NCBI GenBank assembly: GCA_949752745.1
Contig: OX457029.1
Span: 16,183,956 to 16,247,955, forward strand
Length of the DNA stretch: 64,000 nucleotides
Direction of reading: 5' to 3'
Origin: Protula sp. h YS-2021
Lineage: Eukaryota > Annelida > Polychaeta > Sabellida > Serpulidae
Below are positions 39,100 through 51,712 of this stretch, one piece after another. The number at the start of each line of letters is the position of its first letter. The stretch's first letter is position 1. The notes below the pieces were generated by a model. The model did no database searches and had not been told where the DNA came from. It saw only the letters and a program-made list of their open reading frames with translations. A program made the position numbers and the translations under genes.

Positions 39100-39893
39100 A
39101 ACAAGCATGTCCAAGGACATGACCCAGCCGAGTTACCAAACAAAGAAAGAGAGAAAAATTCTGAAACGAATACTGTTAGGCCAAAAAATGAAGAACTTTG
39201 TTTCTGAACGTAACTTTTACATAATTTTAATACACAAAAATGAGTTTTCCTGGTTGGAAGCTACACGAAAAGGGATGTTGGAGAGGTTGGGTTTTGACGA
39301 TTCAAGTATTTACCGACATTTACACGATTTTACATTTTTTTTTTTTAAATTCCACCATTTCGGCATTTTTGTCATTTGCGAAAAAAGCAAAGTCCAGGTG
39401 GAGAAGCACCTAAGGAACTTAAAATTGTATAACTATTTGAAAAAGACAGAGAAATTAATGGTTCGACGATTCAGTTATTTACTACCATTTATTCCAGTTT
39501 TTGCTAAACTTCAAAGTCCCGCTATTTCGGCAGTTTTTGGCGAACCGCGAAAAAAAATAATAGCCTGGTAGGCGATCCCCTGGGGAACATCCCTGCGCAA
39601 CATTTAAACGATTGGAGTAAAACTGTAGGAGAAGTAGCATTTTAAAAATGGGTCAAAACGGGCACAAAAAGTGCCGCCATTTTGTCCGTTTTTTGTCAAT
39701 TGTCAACAAAAGTAATAGCCAGATGGGGGACCACCCAGGGAACATTCCTGTGTAATATCAAAACGATTAAAGCAAAGCTGTAGGAGGAGTAGCATTTTAA
39801 AGAAAAAGTTTAACATGCGCACATACGCACATAGATTCAAGCCCCTTATAGTGATACGGCTAACCCAGTCCGACAAAGTCGGCTTGGTTAATA
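39100..39893 (+). mobile_element. Core-repeat element ending in hairpin CCGAC-AAA-GTCGG
   Basis: Cores with TTTTTGGCGAACCGCGAAAA, TAATAGCCTGGTAGG and CTGTAGGAGAAGTAGCATTT recur at a spacing of about 150 bp. CGCACATACGCACATAGA follows, then a stem with outer AACC/GGTT and inner CCGAC/GTCGG at 39862-39889, then (AAT)4. The 154-codon frame at 39107-39571 is an accident of this repeat. Confidence 0.55.
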
Positions 39894-40734
39894 ATAATAA
39901 AAAGGAAAAACATATCGCCGTATACAAAATCTCCAAGAGCGTGATCTGACTAAAAAGCCTGGAAACTGTTATCTTCAGTCTGCAAGTTGAGGACCGAAAT
40001 ACGCTCTTATTAAAGTGCCTCTTTTTTTTTACAAAGTATACACAATTTCATGACTGTTACATATGTCCTCGGCGTTAATCACAAACAAGAAAATGTTTCG
40101 CCTGGTTTCAATATTCACATGATTGATATTTGAGCACAGAACAACACAGTTTATGACAAGTCACTGTCTGTATTTTTAGTCACGAAAAAGCTATTTCACA
40201 GCTTGGATTGTCATTGCAAAGATGCTGCAGGAAATTATAGCTGCTCAAATAAGAAGAAAGCAAAGACACATCGATAATTCAGGAATCGCCATTAAGCCAG
40301 TGACTGGCCTTTGCTCACAGTAATGGAGTCTCCTTCTCGCAAGTGCAACTATACTTAAGTTTATAGAATTCAGTTGTCAAAACTACGACGACCGAAGCAG
40401 CCCATATACTGCAAGACCCTCACGTTTTTTGTTTTTTTGTTTTTTTTTTGTTTTTTGTTTTTTGTTTTTTTGGGGGGGGGATACGTTACCCAGTTCCATG
40501 CCAATTATATTACTGGTAACTATAAAAATATGTAAAACACAAGCATGAAAATATTTAACAGCACAAAGAAACATTCCGTTTACGTGTGCCGGATTTTTGT
40601 TTGCTTTTTTTGTTCTAAGAGGGTGGGTTTTTTTTAGTTAGTTTTATTATTACGTTGGAAATGTGTGAATACCAGACTGAAAGGTAGAGGTAGAGGCGAA
40701 TCCTTAATGTTCTTGAAAAAAATAATAAGATGAA
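39894..40734. other. Low-copy sequence with T/G tract
   Basis: A T-rich tract with single G steps ends in nine G at 40472-40480. No gene was recognised. Confidence 0.45.
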
Positions 40735-42527
40735 TCCGGGACAGAAGGGCCCGGGACATAACGGCCTGGGACTTAAGGGCCCCAAACCAAAAGGTCCAGG
40801 ACATACCGACTGGGACATAGCGGCCCCAAAGAAATATTGGACAAAAAGGCCAAAACAATCATTGTTATCGAGTAACTTTTTCAGAATATTTTACGCTTAA
40901 ATTTATAGAATATCAAAGGTTATTTATTCTATTGTCAACCTGACTTGTATGCTTTATACGATGTTCAGTAACGTGTATCAAATCATCTGCACTCTTGTCC
41001 TTGACCCTTCACAGCGACTGCCGCGAGGAACACATCGCCGTGACACTCTTGTCCTTGACCCTTCACAGCGATGCCACGACGAACACATCGCCGTGACACT
41101 CTTGTCCTTGACCCTTCACAGCGACTGCCGCGAGGAACACATCGCCGTGACACTCTTGTCCTTGACCCTTCACAGCGACTGCCACGACGAACACATCGCC
41201 GTGACACTCTTATCCTTGACCCTTCACAGCGACTGCCACGACGAACACATCGCCGTGACACTCTTGTCCTTGACCCTTCACAGCGACTGCCACGACGAAC
41301 ACATCGCCGTGACACTCTTGTCCTTGACCCTTCACAGCGACTGCCGCGAGGAACACATCGCCGTGACACTCTTATCCTTGACCCTTCACAGCGACTGCCA
41401 CGACGAACACATCGCCGTGACACTCTTGTCCTTGACCCTTCACAGCGACTGCCGCGAGGAACACATCGCCGTGACACTCTTGTCCTTGACCCTTCACAGC
41501 GACTGCCACGACGAACACATCGCCGTGACACTCTTGTCCTTGACCCTTCACAGCGACTGCCACGACGAACACATCTCCGTGACACTCTTGTCCTTGACCC
41601 TTCACAGCGACTGCCACGACGAACACATCGCCGTGACACTCTTGTCCTTGACCCTTTAAGGCGACTGCCACGACGAACACATCGTCGTGACACTCTTGTC
41701 CTTGACCCTTTAAGGCGACTGCCACGATGAACACATCGCCGTGACACTCTTGTCCTTGACCCTTCACAGCGACTGCCGCGAGGAACACATCGCCGTGACA
41801 CTCTTGTCCTTGACCCTTCACAGCGACTGCCACGACGAACACATTGCCGTGACACTCTTGTCCTTGACCCTTCACAGCGACTGCCACGACGAACACATCG
41901 CCGTGACACTCTTGTCCTTGACCCTTCACAGCGACTGCCGCGAGGAACACATCGCCGTGACACTCTTGTCCTTGACCCTTCACAGCGACTGCCACGACGA
42001 ACACATCTCCGTGACACTCTTGTCCTTGACCCTTCACAGCGACTGCCACGACGAACACATCGCCGTGACACTCTTGTCCTTGACCCTTTAAGGCGACTGC
42101 CACGATGAACACATCGTCGTGACACTCTTGTCCTTGACCCTTTAAGGCGACTGCCACGATGAACACATCGCCGTGACACTCTTGTCCTTGACCCTTCACA
42201 GCGACTGCCACGACGAACACATTGCCGTGACACTCTTGTCCTTGACCCTTCACAGCGACTGCCACGACGAACACATCGCCGTGACACTCTTGTCCTTGAC
42301 CCTTCACAGCGACTGCCACGATGAACACATCGAAAGATAAATTTTGATTTTGTTTAATTTTTAGCATGAATTATTTAACAAATAATTACCGGGGCCCACA
42401 TTTCATTCGGGATCGTTACGCCTTTAAGTCTGCGGTCCTTATGTCCTGGGCCCTTTTTGTCTAGGGCCCTTATGTCCTGGACTCTTTTTGCCTGGGGCCT
42501 TTATTTCCTGAGCCTTTTTCTCTGGAC
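40735..42527. mobile_element. Fold-back-like element with about 15-bp module arms enclosing a minisatellite
   Basis: The left arm (40735-40860) holds modules such as GGGACATAACGGCCT and GGGACTTAAGGGCCC. The right arm (42395-42527) holds the complement, for example GGGCCCTTATGTCCTGG and GGGCCCTTTTTGTCTA. Both arms also share a GGACAAAAAGGCC or AGACAAAAAGGGCCC variant. The right arm ends TGGACACCAAC. Between the arms lie short AT-rich flanks and the 54-bp array. Exact ends and a target duplication could not be fixed. Confidence 0.6.
40985..42332. repeat. 54-bp tandem repeat, 25 copies, open throughout on the minus strand
   Basis: The unit has CACAGCGACTGCCACGACGA, then ACACATCGCCGTGACACTCT, then TGTCCTTGACCCTT. 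It is 54 bp or 18 codons. Minus frames of 434 codons (40983-42287, SRRCVRRGSRCEGSRTRV period) and 331 codons (41372-42367) are unbroken. The plus frame is cut by TAA in the CTTTAAGG variants. One early unit has lost a base near 41070. Variants (CGCGAGG, CACGACG, CTTTAAGG) recur in ordered blocks. It sits inside the fold-back-like element. Confidence 0.97.
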
Positions 42528-42913
42528 ACCAACTAAATTATCGGTCACGCAATTTAACAGAGTGACTTGTGGGAATACACAATTACGTGCAAGTCCGGTA
42601 TGTTTGCTGCTGGCCATGAACTGGACTGATCTATTTCATTTTGCAACTTTCCATCTATCTTGAATAAAATATGAAACGAAAATGGAATGTCAACACAAAA
42701 TTCCCAAGGCTATTCTTATGGGCACTTTTATGAAGAAATAATACCTTTGATAACCTCTGCAACGTGTACGCTGAAAAAGCCTAGCTGACAGCCTGGCTTC
42801 AGCTGGGCTTAGGGCCCTCTGACAAATTTCAAATAAAAATTTTAATAAGAATTTTCTTTTGGTCATAACATGACTGTACTAGCAATGTCAAAACTGGCCA
42901 GGGAGAAATAAAG
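42528..42913. other. Low-copy sequence
   Basis: Nothing is recognised. Alternating GCTGGGCTT and AGCCTGGCTT words near 42775-42815 form a weak imperfect hairpin. Confidence 0.4.
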
Positions 42914-43079
42914 AGTGTTGTCGTCGCGAATGTTGTCGTCGGGAGTGTTGTCGTCGCGAATGTTGTCGGGAGTGTTGTCGTCGCGAATGTTGTCGTCGGG
43001 AGTGTTGTCGTCGCGAATGTTGTCGTCGGGAGTGTTGTCGTCGCGAATGTTGTCGTCGGGAGTGTTGTCGTCGCGAATG
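42914..43079. repeat. 15-bp/30-bp tandem repeat, about 11 fifteen-mers
   Basis: GTGTTGTCGTCGCGA alternates with ATGTTGTCGTCGGGA, giving a 30-bp dimer. One unit has lost three bases. Confidence 0.95.
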
Positions 43080-43625
43080 GCCAGACAGGACGAAGGTGAT
43101 CGTAAATATTCACTCCCAGACCACAGACATCCCACAGATGTTTTTATCTCTTAAGGCTTTCCATTTGCGAGCACTCGGAAACACAAACACTTGGTCACGG
43201 CCGAACAATGACATAAGAAAACCTGGTTAAATGTCCCCAAGTAGAAAATCCTTGAGCAATCCACACATTTTTCGCTGTCCGTATATGATGCCGAATGCTC
43301 TATAAAAGTGGGACTTTTTATAAAAGCCAGGTAATTACATAAATTTCCTTTATAGAATGTTTCAGAAAAAGCAAAATCGAAACAGGTACTTTTATCCTTA
43401 CCCCAAGAAGACCCATAAAGTTCGACAACGCGTTTAAAAAAATCCTGTCTGTCGCTGATCGCTTCAGGGTTACAGCAACTTTGGATTTTTGTTCTGACAT
43501 CAAAGGACAAGGTTAGCACTGGAAGATAAAAGGTGACTAAATCTGAAACACACATCATGTTCCGTATCCGGTTTTCCTGCTGTGTCAAAGAGTAGTCAGG
43601 AAATCAGCCCACCTTTCATGCAACT
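43080..43625. other. Low-copy sequence with an unassigned 145-codon minus frame
   Basis: The minus frame 43588-43151 is one of the longest in non-repetitive sequence. It is cysteine-rich near its end (EKCVDC, FLCHCSAVTKCLCF). I do not recognise any family, no splice sites were established, and base composition is like the surroundings. It may be an exon of an unknown gene, but chance is at least as likely. Confidence 0.15.
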
Positions 43626-43626
43626 A

Positions 43627-43701
<75 letters not shown>
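43626..43701. repeat. (ATT)n microsatellite, about 25 units
   Basis: Uninterrupted TTA/ATT triplets. Confidence 0.99.
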
Positions 43702-43702
<1 letters not shown>

Positions 43703-43734
43703 TTCCGGCTTCCAAAGCTCGAGCACTCGTGATA

Positions 43735-44145
43735 AGTCTGGTGAGAGCTGATGTGCTTGGCATAATTACGCTGTGATAAGAGATGATGTGTTGGGCCTGA
43801 TTACGCTCTGATGAGAGATGATGTGTTGGGCCTGATTACGCTGTGATGAGAGATCATGTGCTTGGAATTATTACGCTCTGATGAGATATGATGTTCTTCG
43901 CATTATTACGCTCTGGTGATAGATGGTGTGTTGGGCCTGATTACGCTTTGATGAGAGATGATGTGCTGGGCCTGATTACGCTTTGATGAGAGATGATGTG
44001 CTGGGCCTGATTACGCTTTGATGAGAGATGATGTGCTGGGCATTATTACGCTCTGATGAGAGACGATGTGTTGGCCTAATGACGCTTTAACAAGAGATGA
44101 CGTGTCATAATTATGTCATGATGTGACATAATTACGCTCTGCTGA
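43735..44145. repeat. About 35-bp tandem repeat, about 11 copies
   Basis: The unit is GATGAGAGATGATGTGTTGG plus GCCTGATTACGCTCT. Edge copies are diverged (GTGAGAGCTGATGTGC at the left, CATGATGTGACATAATTACG at the right). Confidence 0.95.
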
Positions 44146-46119
44146 TATAATTAATGGGCCTTTATAATTATTCTGTTTTGCGACACGATGAAAATATATA
44201 TTAATGAGTTCTTTATTGATTTATCGATATCTTTAATCATATTTTGATATAAAAAATTAACATTAGATGTTAAAGTGGCATTCCATATGATTGCATTTAT
44301 ATACTGTGACAAGGTAAAAAAAGCAGTGGAGTGCCATGGTTGAGAGATCTCCAGTGTTAGCTCTTCGTCCTGATGTACTAAGTGGAGCATTTGCTCTTAA
44401 GAGATGAAATGAAAGCAAGCCTTTTGGATAATCTGTCAAAACATTTTCCTGATATCAAGTGTGCTCATGAGCGTCTCAGACCATTAGGCAGGGTGCTCCA
44501 CTCTAGTCCATGTATTCTACTCAAGCCGAATTCAGGTCAGAACGATCAACAGAGAATGGTGCGGAAAGTTTAAAGCCCCTAGAGCGGCCGGTGCACACTC
44601 ACATCAGTGTACCTGAACATGTTAACTTGTATTGGCCAGCCATTGCCATTTGGTTTAAACAAAAACAAATGTTTCCCCCGACACCCCCTCCCCCCAGCTC
44701 GTCCCCATCCTTTTTCATCCTTTGCCCCACCTTCGGTTTACAAAGTTTTATATTGGCAATTTCGTACTTTTTCAGAATTGTAAGACTTTTTACCTGATAT
44801 ATAATATATATCCCATTCCTGAAGGTGTGGGGGGGGGGGGGCAACGTAGCCCTGGCTTGTGGTTCTCTTAATCCTTAGTTTCTATATGCGTCAAAGCACA
44901 AGACAAACAACGTGGACTGTGGTCACTTTAAACCGGGATTATACGCTATACCTTTTTAGGAACGTGGTCAGTACAGGGGTTTTACTGTAAATCTTTTTTA
45001 ATCCACGTCACGACAAGCAGGTTTTGCTACTCGTCTTTTTATCCGATTCTGGAAAGTGGTCCCTAAACATAGGTTTAACTGTATGTCTGTTATCCGGGTC
45101 GATGGGGTGGAACTGCAAACAGGTTTTTAGTGAACGTCTTTTTATCCGGGCTTTGGTGGTTGTCACCACAAACAGGTTTTACCGATATAACCAATTCCCC
45201 TACGCGTCTCCATATATCCAATTTCCCATTTCACAGGAAATTTTTTTTTTTGGGGGGGGGGGACAGAGGAAAACTAACGTTGTTTTTCATCCGTCACCGG
45301 GTCAGTGCTGTCCCAAGCAAAAAATAAACCACAGTTGCAGAACACTTGCGTGGTCCATTCATCAAAGAAATTTGTGTGTTTATCGGGTTTATGCGATTGG
45401 GCGGTTTACTCAGGAAACACTACTTAACAGATGTGACAACCTGTGTGCTAGCAACAAAAGCAGCACACACAGACGACTCAGGAAAGACTACTTAGTCGCA
45501 ATATTAAAAAAAAACATATTTGAAAATAAATAAATAAATAAAATGGTTCACAAGAAAAAAAATTTTAAAATCTCCATGGTTACGGTACTTTAAGAAGTTC
45601 TGCAGTTCTGATAAAAAAAGGCTGTAATTGTCATTCGTGACGTTGTTTCAATGGTTCTACATTATTTTAGCATTAAACATGGACACGTCCCGAGGGCGTC
45701 ATTTCCATAGCGACATACGTCATCGGAAAAGACATCTGAAGACCTGCTTTAGAATCAGCCCTTACTGGAGGGGTTAGGGCCGGGGCGTGGGGGGTTCGGC
45801 CTGTTCCCCTGGAGATCACATCACACGACTTGGTGACACACCGCGTTCGTCATACAACAAGTTTGTCCAAGGACAAAGTCCCAGCTTACGAAAAGCAATA
45901 AGACCCAATTCCAGCGTGCATGAGTAAGGGAATTTTCCTGAAAAATTGTGCTTCAAAAGATGAGACGGCAAAGAGCTAGCCCAATAATTAATTTAGCACC
46001 GGACCAGAACATAGACCGATAAATGCATACAAAGATTTCTTTCCCAGAAAAATGGGAAACAGATTTTTTGTATCTCTGGTAGACTGGATAGTCTGCCATA
46101 GATACCTTCAAACAACACT
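44146..46119. other. Low-copy sequence with a degenerate repeat, homopolymers and dispersed repeats
   Basis: A degenerate 55-60 bp repeat around ACAGGTTTTACTG and CGTCTTTTTATCCGG lies at about 44930-45190. G-runs lie at about 44828-44841 and 45252-45262, the latter preceded by T11. AAAT repeats lie at 45524-45541. The block 45735-45845 resembles 50105-50180. No protein motif was found, including in the 169-codon frame at 45024-45533. Confidence 0.5.
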
Positions 46120-48690
46120 CGCATTTCGGACCAGTGCGCATATGTAACTTGCCTTGATGCGCGGTTCTTATTCAGACAAGTGCGCATGTTAATTTAATTT
46201 TGCGTAGATGCGCGGCTCCCATTTTGGAACAGTGCACATGTTTATTTAACTTGCGTTGATGTGCGGTTCGCATTTCTGACGAGCGCCCATGTTTTTTTTA
46301 CCTTTTGTGAATGTGCGGTTTTTATTTCGGATCAGTGCGCACGTTTATTTACCTTGTGTTGATGTGCGGTTCTTATTTCGGATCAATGCGCATGTTTATT
46401 TACCTTGTGTTGATGTGCGGTTCTTATTTCGGATCAGTGCGCATGTTTATTTACCTTGCGTCGATGCGCGATTCTTATTCCAGACCAACACGCATGTTTA
46501 TTGTACTTGCGTTGATGAGCGGTACTTATTTTGGACAAGTGCACAAGTTTCCATAGGTTGCCTTGATGCGGACGTGTGCTTGATGTGCTTAATTTGGACG
46601 TGTGCCTATGTTTATTTAACTTGCGTTGGTGAGCAGTTCGAATTTCGGATCATTACGCATGTTTATTTAACTTGCGTTAATGCGCGGTTCGAATTTCGGA
46701 CCAGTGAGCATGTTTATGTAACTTGCGTCGATGCGCAGTGCTTATTTTGGACCACTGCAAATGTTTATTTAACTTGCGTTGGAGCGTAGTTCGCATTTCG
46801 AACCACTGCGCATGTTTATTTAACTTCGCATTTCGGACCAGTTTGCATGTTTATTTAACTTGCGTTGATGCACGGTGCTTAATTTGGACGTGTGCCTATG
46901 TTTATTTAACTTGCGTTGGTGAGCAGTTCGAATGTCGGATCATTACGCATGTTTATTTAACTTGCGTTAATGCGCGGTTCGAATTTCGGACCAGCGAGCA
47001 TGTTTATGTAACTTGCGTCGATGCGCAGTGCTTATTTTGGACCACTGCAAATGTTTATTTAACTTGCGTTGGAGCGTAGTTCGCATTTTGAACCACTGCG
47101 CATGTTTATTTAACTTCGAATTTCGGAGAAGTGCGCATGTTTATTTAACTTGCGTTGATGCGCGGTGCTTATTTTAGACCAGTGCAAATGCTTATTTAAC
47201 TTACGTTAGTGCGTGGTTCGCATTTCGAACCACTGCGTATGTTTATTTAACGTGCGTCGATGCGCGGTTCTTATTTCAGGCCAATGCGCATATTTCTTAA
47301 ACTTGAGTGGATGCGCGGTTCTTATTCTGGACCAGTGCGCATGTTTATTTAAGTTGCGTTGACGCGCAGTTCTTATTTTGAATAGTGCGCATGTTATTTA
47401 AGTTGCGTTAATGGGCAGTTCGCATTTCGAAATAGTGCGCATGTTTATTTAACTTGCGTTGATGCAAGGTGCTTATTTTGGTCCAGTGTGCTTGCTTATT
47501 TAGCTTGTGTTGCTGTGCGGTTCGCATTTCGGACCAGCGCACATGTTTTTTTTTAACTTGTGTTGATGCGTGGTTCGCATTTTGGACCATTGTACATATT
47601 TATTTAACTTGTGTTGATGATCGGTACTTATTTTGGACCGCTGCAAATGTTTATTTAACTTACGCTCATGTGCGGTTCGCAATTCGGACCAGTGTGCATA
47701 TTTATTTAATTTGCGTTGATATCCGGTTCGCATTTCGGACCAGTATACCTGTTTCTTTAGGTTGCGTTGATGCGCAGTTCGCATTTTGGGACAAATGAGC
47801 AGGTTCATTTAATTTGCGTTGACGCGCAATTTGCGTTTCGGACCACAACGCATGTTTATTTCAGTCCCGTCGATGCCCGACTCTTATGTCTATTCAACTT
47901 GCGTCGATTCATGGTTCTTTCTTCGGACCACTGCGCATGTTTATTTAATTTTCCTCGATGTGCGGTTCGCATTTCGGACCAGTGCGCATGTTTCTTTAGG
48001 CTGCGTTGATGCGCGGTTCTCATTTCAGACCACTGCGCATGTCTATTCAACTTGCGTCGATGCGTGGTTCTTTTTTCGGACAAGTGCGCATGTTTGTTTA
48101 ACTTGCGTTGATGTGCGGTGCTTATTTTGGACCGGATCGCATGTTTATTTAACTTCCGTCGATGCGCGGTTCGCATTTCAGGCCATTGCCCATGTTTATT
48201 TAACTTGTGTTGATGCGTGGTTCTTTTTTTTCGGACAAGTGCGCATGTTTGTTTAACTTGCGTTGATGTGCGGTGCTTATTTTGGACCGGATCGCATGTT
48301 TATTTAACTTCCGTCGATGCGTGGTTCTCATTTCAGACCAGTGCGCATATTTATTTAACTTGCGTTGATGCGTGGTTCGCATTTCAGACCACTGCGCATG
48401 TCTATTCAACTTACGTCGAAGCGTAGTTCTTTTTTTCGGACCATTGCGCATGTTTCTTTAACCTGCGTTGATGCGCGGTGCTTATTTTGGAACAGTTCGC
48501 ATCTTTATTTATCTTCCGTCGATGCGCAGTTCACATTTCGGACCAATGCGCATGTTTATTTAACTTGCATCGATGCGGAGTACTTAATTTGGACTACTGC
48601 AAATGTCTATTTAACTTGCGTCGATGTGCAGTTGTTAAATCTGACTACTGCGCAAGTTCATTTAACATGCGTTTATGCGCTGTAGGAGGA
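46120..48690. repeat. 51-bp tandem repeat, about 50 copies
   Basis: The unit has TGCGCGGTTCGCATTTCGGA, then CCAGTGCGCATGTTTATTTA, then ACTTGCGTTGA. It is 51 bp or 17 codons, so plus frames of 100-166 codons (FRTSAHVYLTCVDARFLF type) recur. They break often because copies contain indels. A block near 46591 recurs near 46881 (290 bp). Copies are 75-90% alike, making this one of the more diverged large arrays here. Confidence 0.97.
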
Positions 48691-50054
48691 GATTCATTTA
48701 ATTTTTTTTTCTCAAAAATTCCGACAAAAATTCAAAAGTTTTCCAATTCACTCAAAAAGCACAAGCCGTATGCATGACCCCCTAGAGACGGCTCATATCA
48801 AAAATAAATGAAATCTGATAAAAACTGTAGGAGGAAATGCATTTTGAATTTCTTTCTTCAAAAATTCTCTCATCGACTTAAAAAGACAGGCCATATTCAC
48901 GACACCCTAAGCATGCCTCAGCCACAAAAAATGATGTTTGATCAAAACTGCAGGAGAAAATGCATTTTGAGGTATTTTCATCAAAAATTCCCCCCGAAAT
49001 CAAAAATTCCCAAGTCGGGTCAAATAGAACAAGCCGTATGCGAGACCTACCCAAGGATGCCTCATAGCAAAAAAATAAATGAAATCGGATAAAAACTGTA
49101 GGAGGAAATGCATTTTGAAATTTTCCTTCGAAAATTCCACAAAAATACAGAAATTTTCGGATCGACTAAAAAGCGCAAGTCGTATCCTCAAACCCTTAGG
49201 GATGCCTCAAACCAAAAAAAAAAAAAAAAAAAAACTGTAGGGTCAAATGCATTTTGAAGTTTTTTTCTTCAAAAACTCCCTAAAAATACAAAAATTGCCC
49301 GATCGACTAAAAAGCACAAGCCGTATCCACTCACACCAAAAAAAATGACATCGAATCAAAATTGTATGGGTAGATGCATTTTGAATTATTTTCGAAATTT
49401 TTGCTTCAAAAATTCCCAAAAAATACAAACTGAAAAAGCACAAGCCGTGTGCACGACCCCTTAGGGGTTCCTCATGCCAAAAATAAATGACATCGGGTCA
49501 AAAATGTAAGACGAGATACATTTTAAAAGTTCGCCAAAAATTCAAAAATCACCCGATCGACTAAAAAAAAAGCACAAGCCGTATGCACGACCGCTTAGGA
49601 AATCCTCACACCAAAAATAAATGACATCGAATCAAAACTGTAGGAGTAGATGCATTTTTTTCAAAATTTTTGCTTAAAAAAATCCCCAAAAATACAAAAA
49701 TTGTCCGATCGACTAAAAAAGCACAAGCCGTATGCACGACTCTTTAGGGGTGCCTCATACCAAAAATAAATGACATCGGGTCAAAAATGTAGGAGGAGAT
49801 ACATTTTTAATTTTTTTTCTTAAAAAATTCGCCAAAAATTCAAAAATCACCCGATCAACTAGAAAAGCACAAGCCGTACGTACGACCCCTTAGGGATGCC
49901 TCACACCAAAAATAAATGACATCGGATTAAAATTGTAGGACGAGATGCATTTTGAAACAAAGTTTACAGCGAACTAACTAACTAACTAACTAACGGACGC
50001 CACCCGCAAACCGATAGGAATACCCCAGCTTACGTGTAACGTAAGCTGGGCTAA
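48672..50054 (+). mobile_element. Pearl/HINE-like element: about ten 125-154 bp cores, (AACT)n, 11-bp terminal stem
   Basis: CTGTAGGAGGAAATGCATTT-type words occur at about 48672, 48826, 48948, 49096, 49235, 49360, 49504, 49638, 49786 and 49935. Each core also has AAAAAGCACAAGCCGTATGC and CCTTAGGGATGCCTCA. After the last core come CAAAGTTTACAGCG, (AACT)n at about 49972-49994, and ACGGACGCC. A perfect 11-bp stem CCCAGCTTACG-TGTAA-CGTAAGCTGGG at 50024-50050 follows, then CTAATAA. No coding capacity. Confidence 0.75.
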
Positions 50055-50059
50055 TAAGG

Positions 50060-50216
50060 CCAGACTCTGATCTGCCTGTTGTGTACGTTTTGGGGTACCT
50101 GAGACCTGTGTTAGAATGAACCCTTTCTGGACATCACACCATACTACTTGATGACACGGCATTCGTCACACAACAAGACCAGACTATGATCTGCCTGTTG
50201 TGTACGTTATGGGGTA
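50060..50216. repeat. 38-bp direct repeat, two copies 119 bp apart
   Basis: CCAGACTCTGATCTGCCTGT and TGTGTACGTTTTGGGGTA at 50060-50097 recur with two differences at 50179-50216. The sequence between resembles 45735-45845. Confidence 0.85.
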
Positions 50217-50694
50217 GAATTGTGCAGGCTGGGTCAGTCATAATTTTTCACCTACACGGAAACGTTGTACTGAATTATCGAAGGGCGTCTCTGCGAAACA
50301 GTCCAATAGTCAGCACCTTCTCCCGCACACAAGAAACAAACCGAGCGGTCCAGTGCTGACAGCGCTTCTATCTCCTTCCTCTCCTCCACAGATACATAAT
50401 TAAACGCCACGTAACACAGCGAATGAGGCATTGTTCCCCGGACACACTCAGCCCCTTAACTTCTTATTTACTATTCATTCCTGTTGCGAAATGAGGTTTC
50501 GTCTTGTCCCCGAGGAAAGAAAGGAACTATTTCTGATGCATTATAATTACAGTTTTATTTTTTACCCATGAACCGTGACGTAAGTTACAGCTCAGAATAC
50601 TTCTGAAAAGTGAATAGATCACTTAGAAAAGTTGTCGGATTCTTACCTCGTTAGTTCTAGCTTTCAAAGGTTACTGAACTGGACAAAGTTAGGA
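50217..50694. other. Low-copy sequence
   Basis: No gene or repeat was recognised. Confidence 0.45.
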
Positions 50695-50877
50695 AAAGTT
50701 GTATGGCAAATACCGCCACCTCCATTCCGTCTGTGCAATACAGGGTGTTCATACAGAAAGTATAGCAAATACCGGCACCTTCAGTCCGTCTGTGCAATAC
50801 AGGGTGTTCATACAGAAAGTATAGCAAATACCGCCACCTTCAGTCCGTCTGTGCAATACAGGGTGTTCATACAGAAG
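50695..50877. repeat. 59-60 bp tandem repeat, 3 copies
   Basis: GCAAATACCGCCACCTTCAG, TCCGTCTGTGCAATACAGGG and TGTTCATACAGAAAGTATA repeat three times. The first copy is slightly diverged. Confidence 0.93.
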
Positions 50878-51678
50878 TGCTTACCTCTGGGATGATAAAC
50901 CTCTGTTGTTCCCGTGGAAGTATTGTGGTACAATGGCACCGTAGAAGACAATGTAACCTCGCACAATAAACAAATTATACATCTCCACATCGTTAGAATA
51001 CAGATTCCGTTTCCGCCGTCGCCACATGTAAGGTAACACGCAAGCTTTCGAGTGAACGACAGCGAAGACGCACATTCAGCCGGTAAAGTAACGCTTGGTG
51101 AACAGGCCCAGGTTTTCCCGGTTATCATTGGCAGTGACACTTTACGCCTAATTTCAGATTCCAGCCTTAGTATTCGCCACAAAGTTGAATGTATCCAGAA
51201 CAAACTCTCAAATAGCCACGCAATCCTCACACTTTTTCAAACATTAAACCTGTAAGTTAGCGGGTTGTCACTGAGCGCTCGCAAGCAGCGGGTGTTAATC
51301 TGAAGCCGGCTGAATTGTCGTGTCCAGTGCCTCAGCTGACAGTGCTGGGCGCACAGGGACACCGTGCTGCATAATCACATCAGACAATCACACTTCCGCT
51401 TTCAGTTAGTGCTGCAGTGTAGTGGCTTCTCGAGAATCCACACCAGAATTTCCCGCAAATTACGATCATTCCTTTCATTCCTAACCATTCACTTCTATTT
51501 AAAACGCATTGATATTTCACACAATCAATAGTCAAAATACTAAAGATCAGTGAAATCTACTTCTGCATAAGTCCCAAAAATATTTGTCGGTGAATTGTCA
51601 CAGTGGATAAAAACATCTTTCTTATGAATTCCTGAATTCCAGTATAGAAGACTTACTGCAGCACTGAACTTTTTTCTT

Positions 51679-51712
<34 letters not shown>

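Noticed and set aside
39107..39571. 154-codon plus frame as a gene
   Set aside because: It overlaps degenerate mobile core repeats related to those at 19.6-21.1 kb.
43151..43588. 145-codon minus frame as a host exon
   Set aside because: No recognised domain or splice context. I keep it only as an unassigned frame in the feature list.
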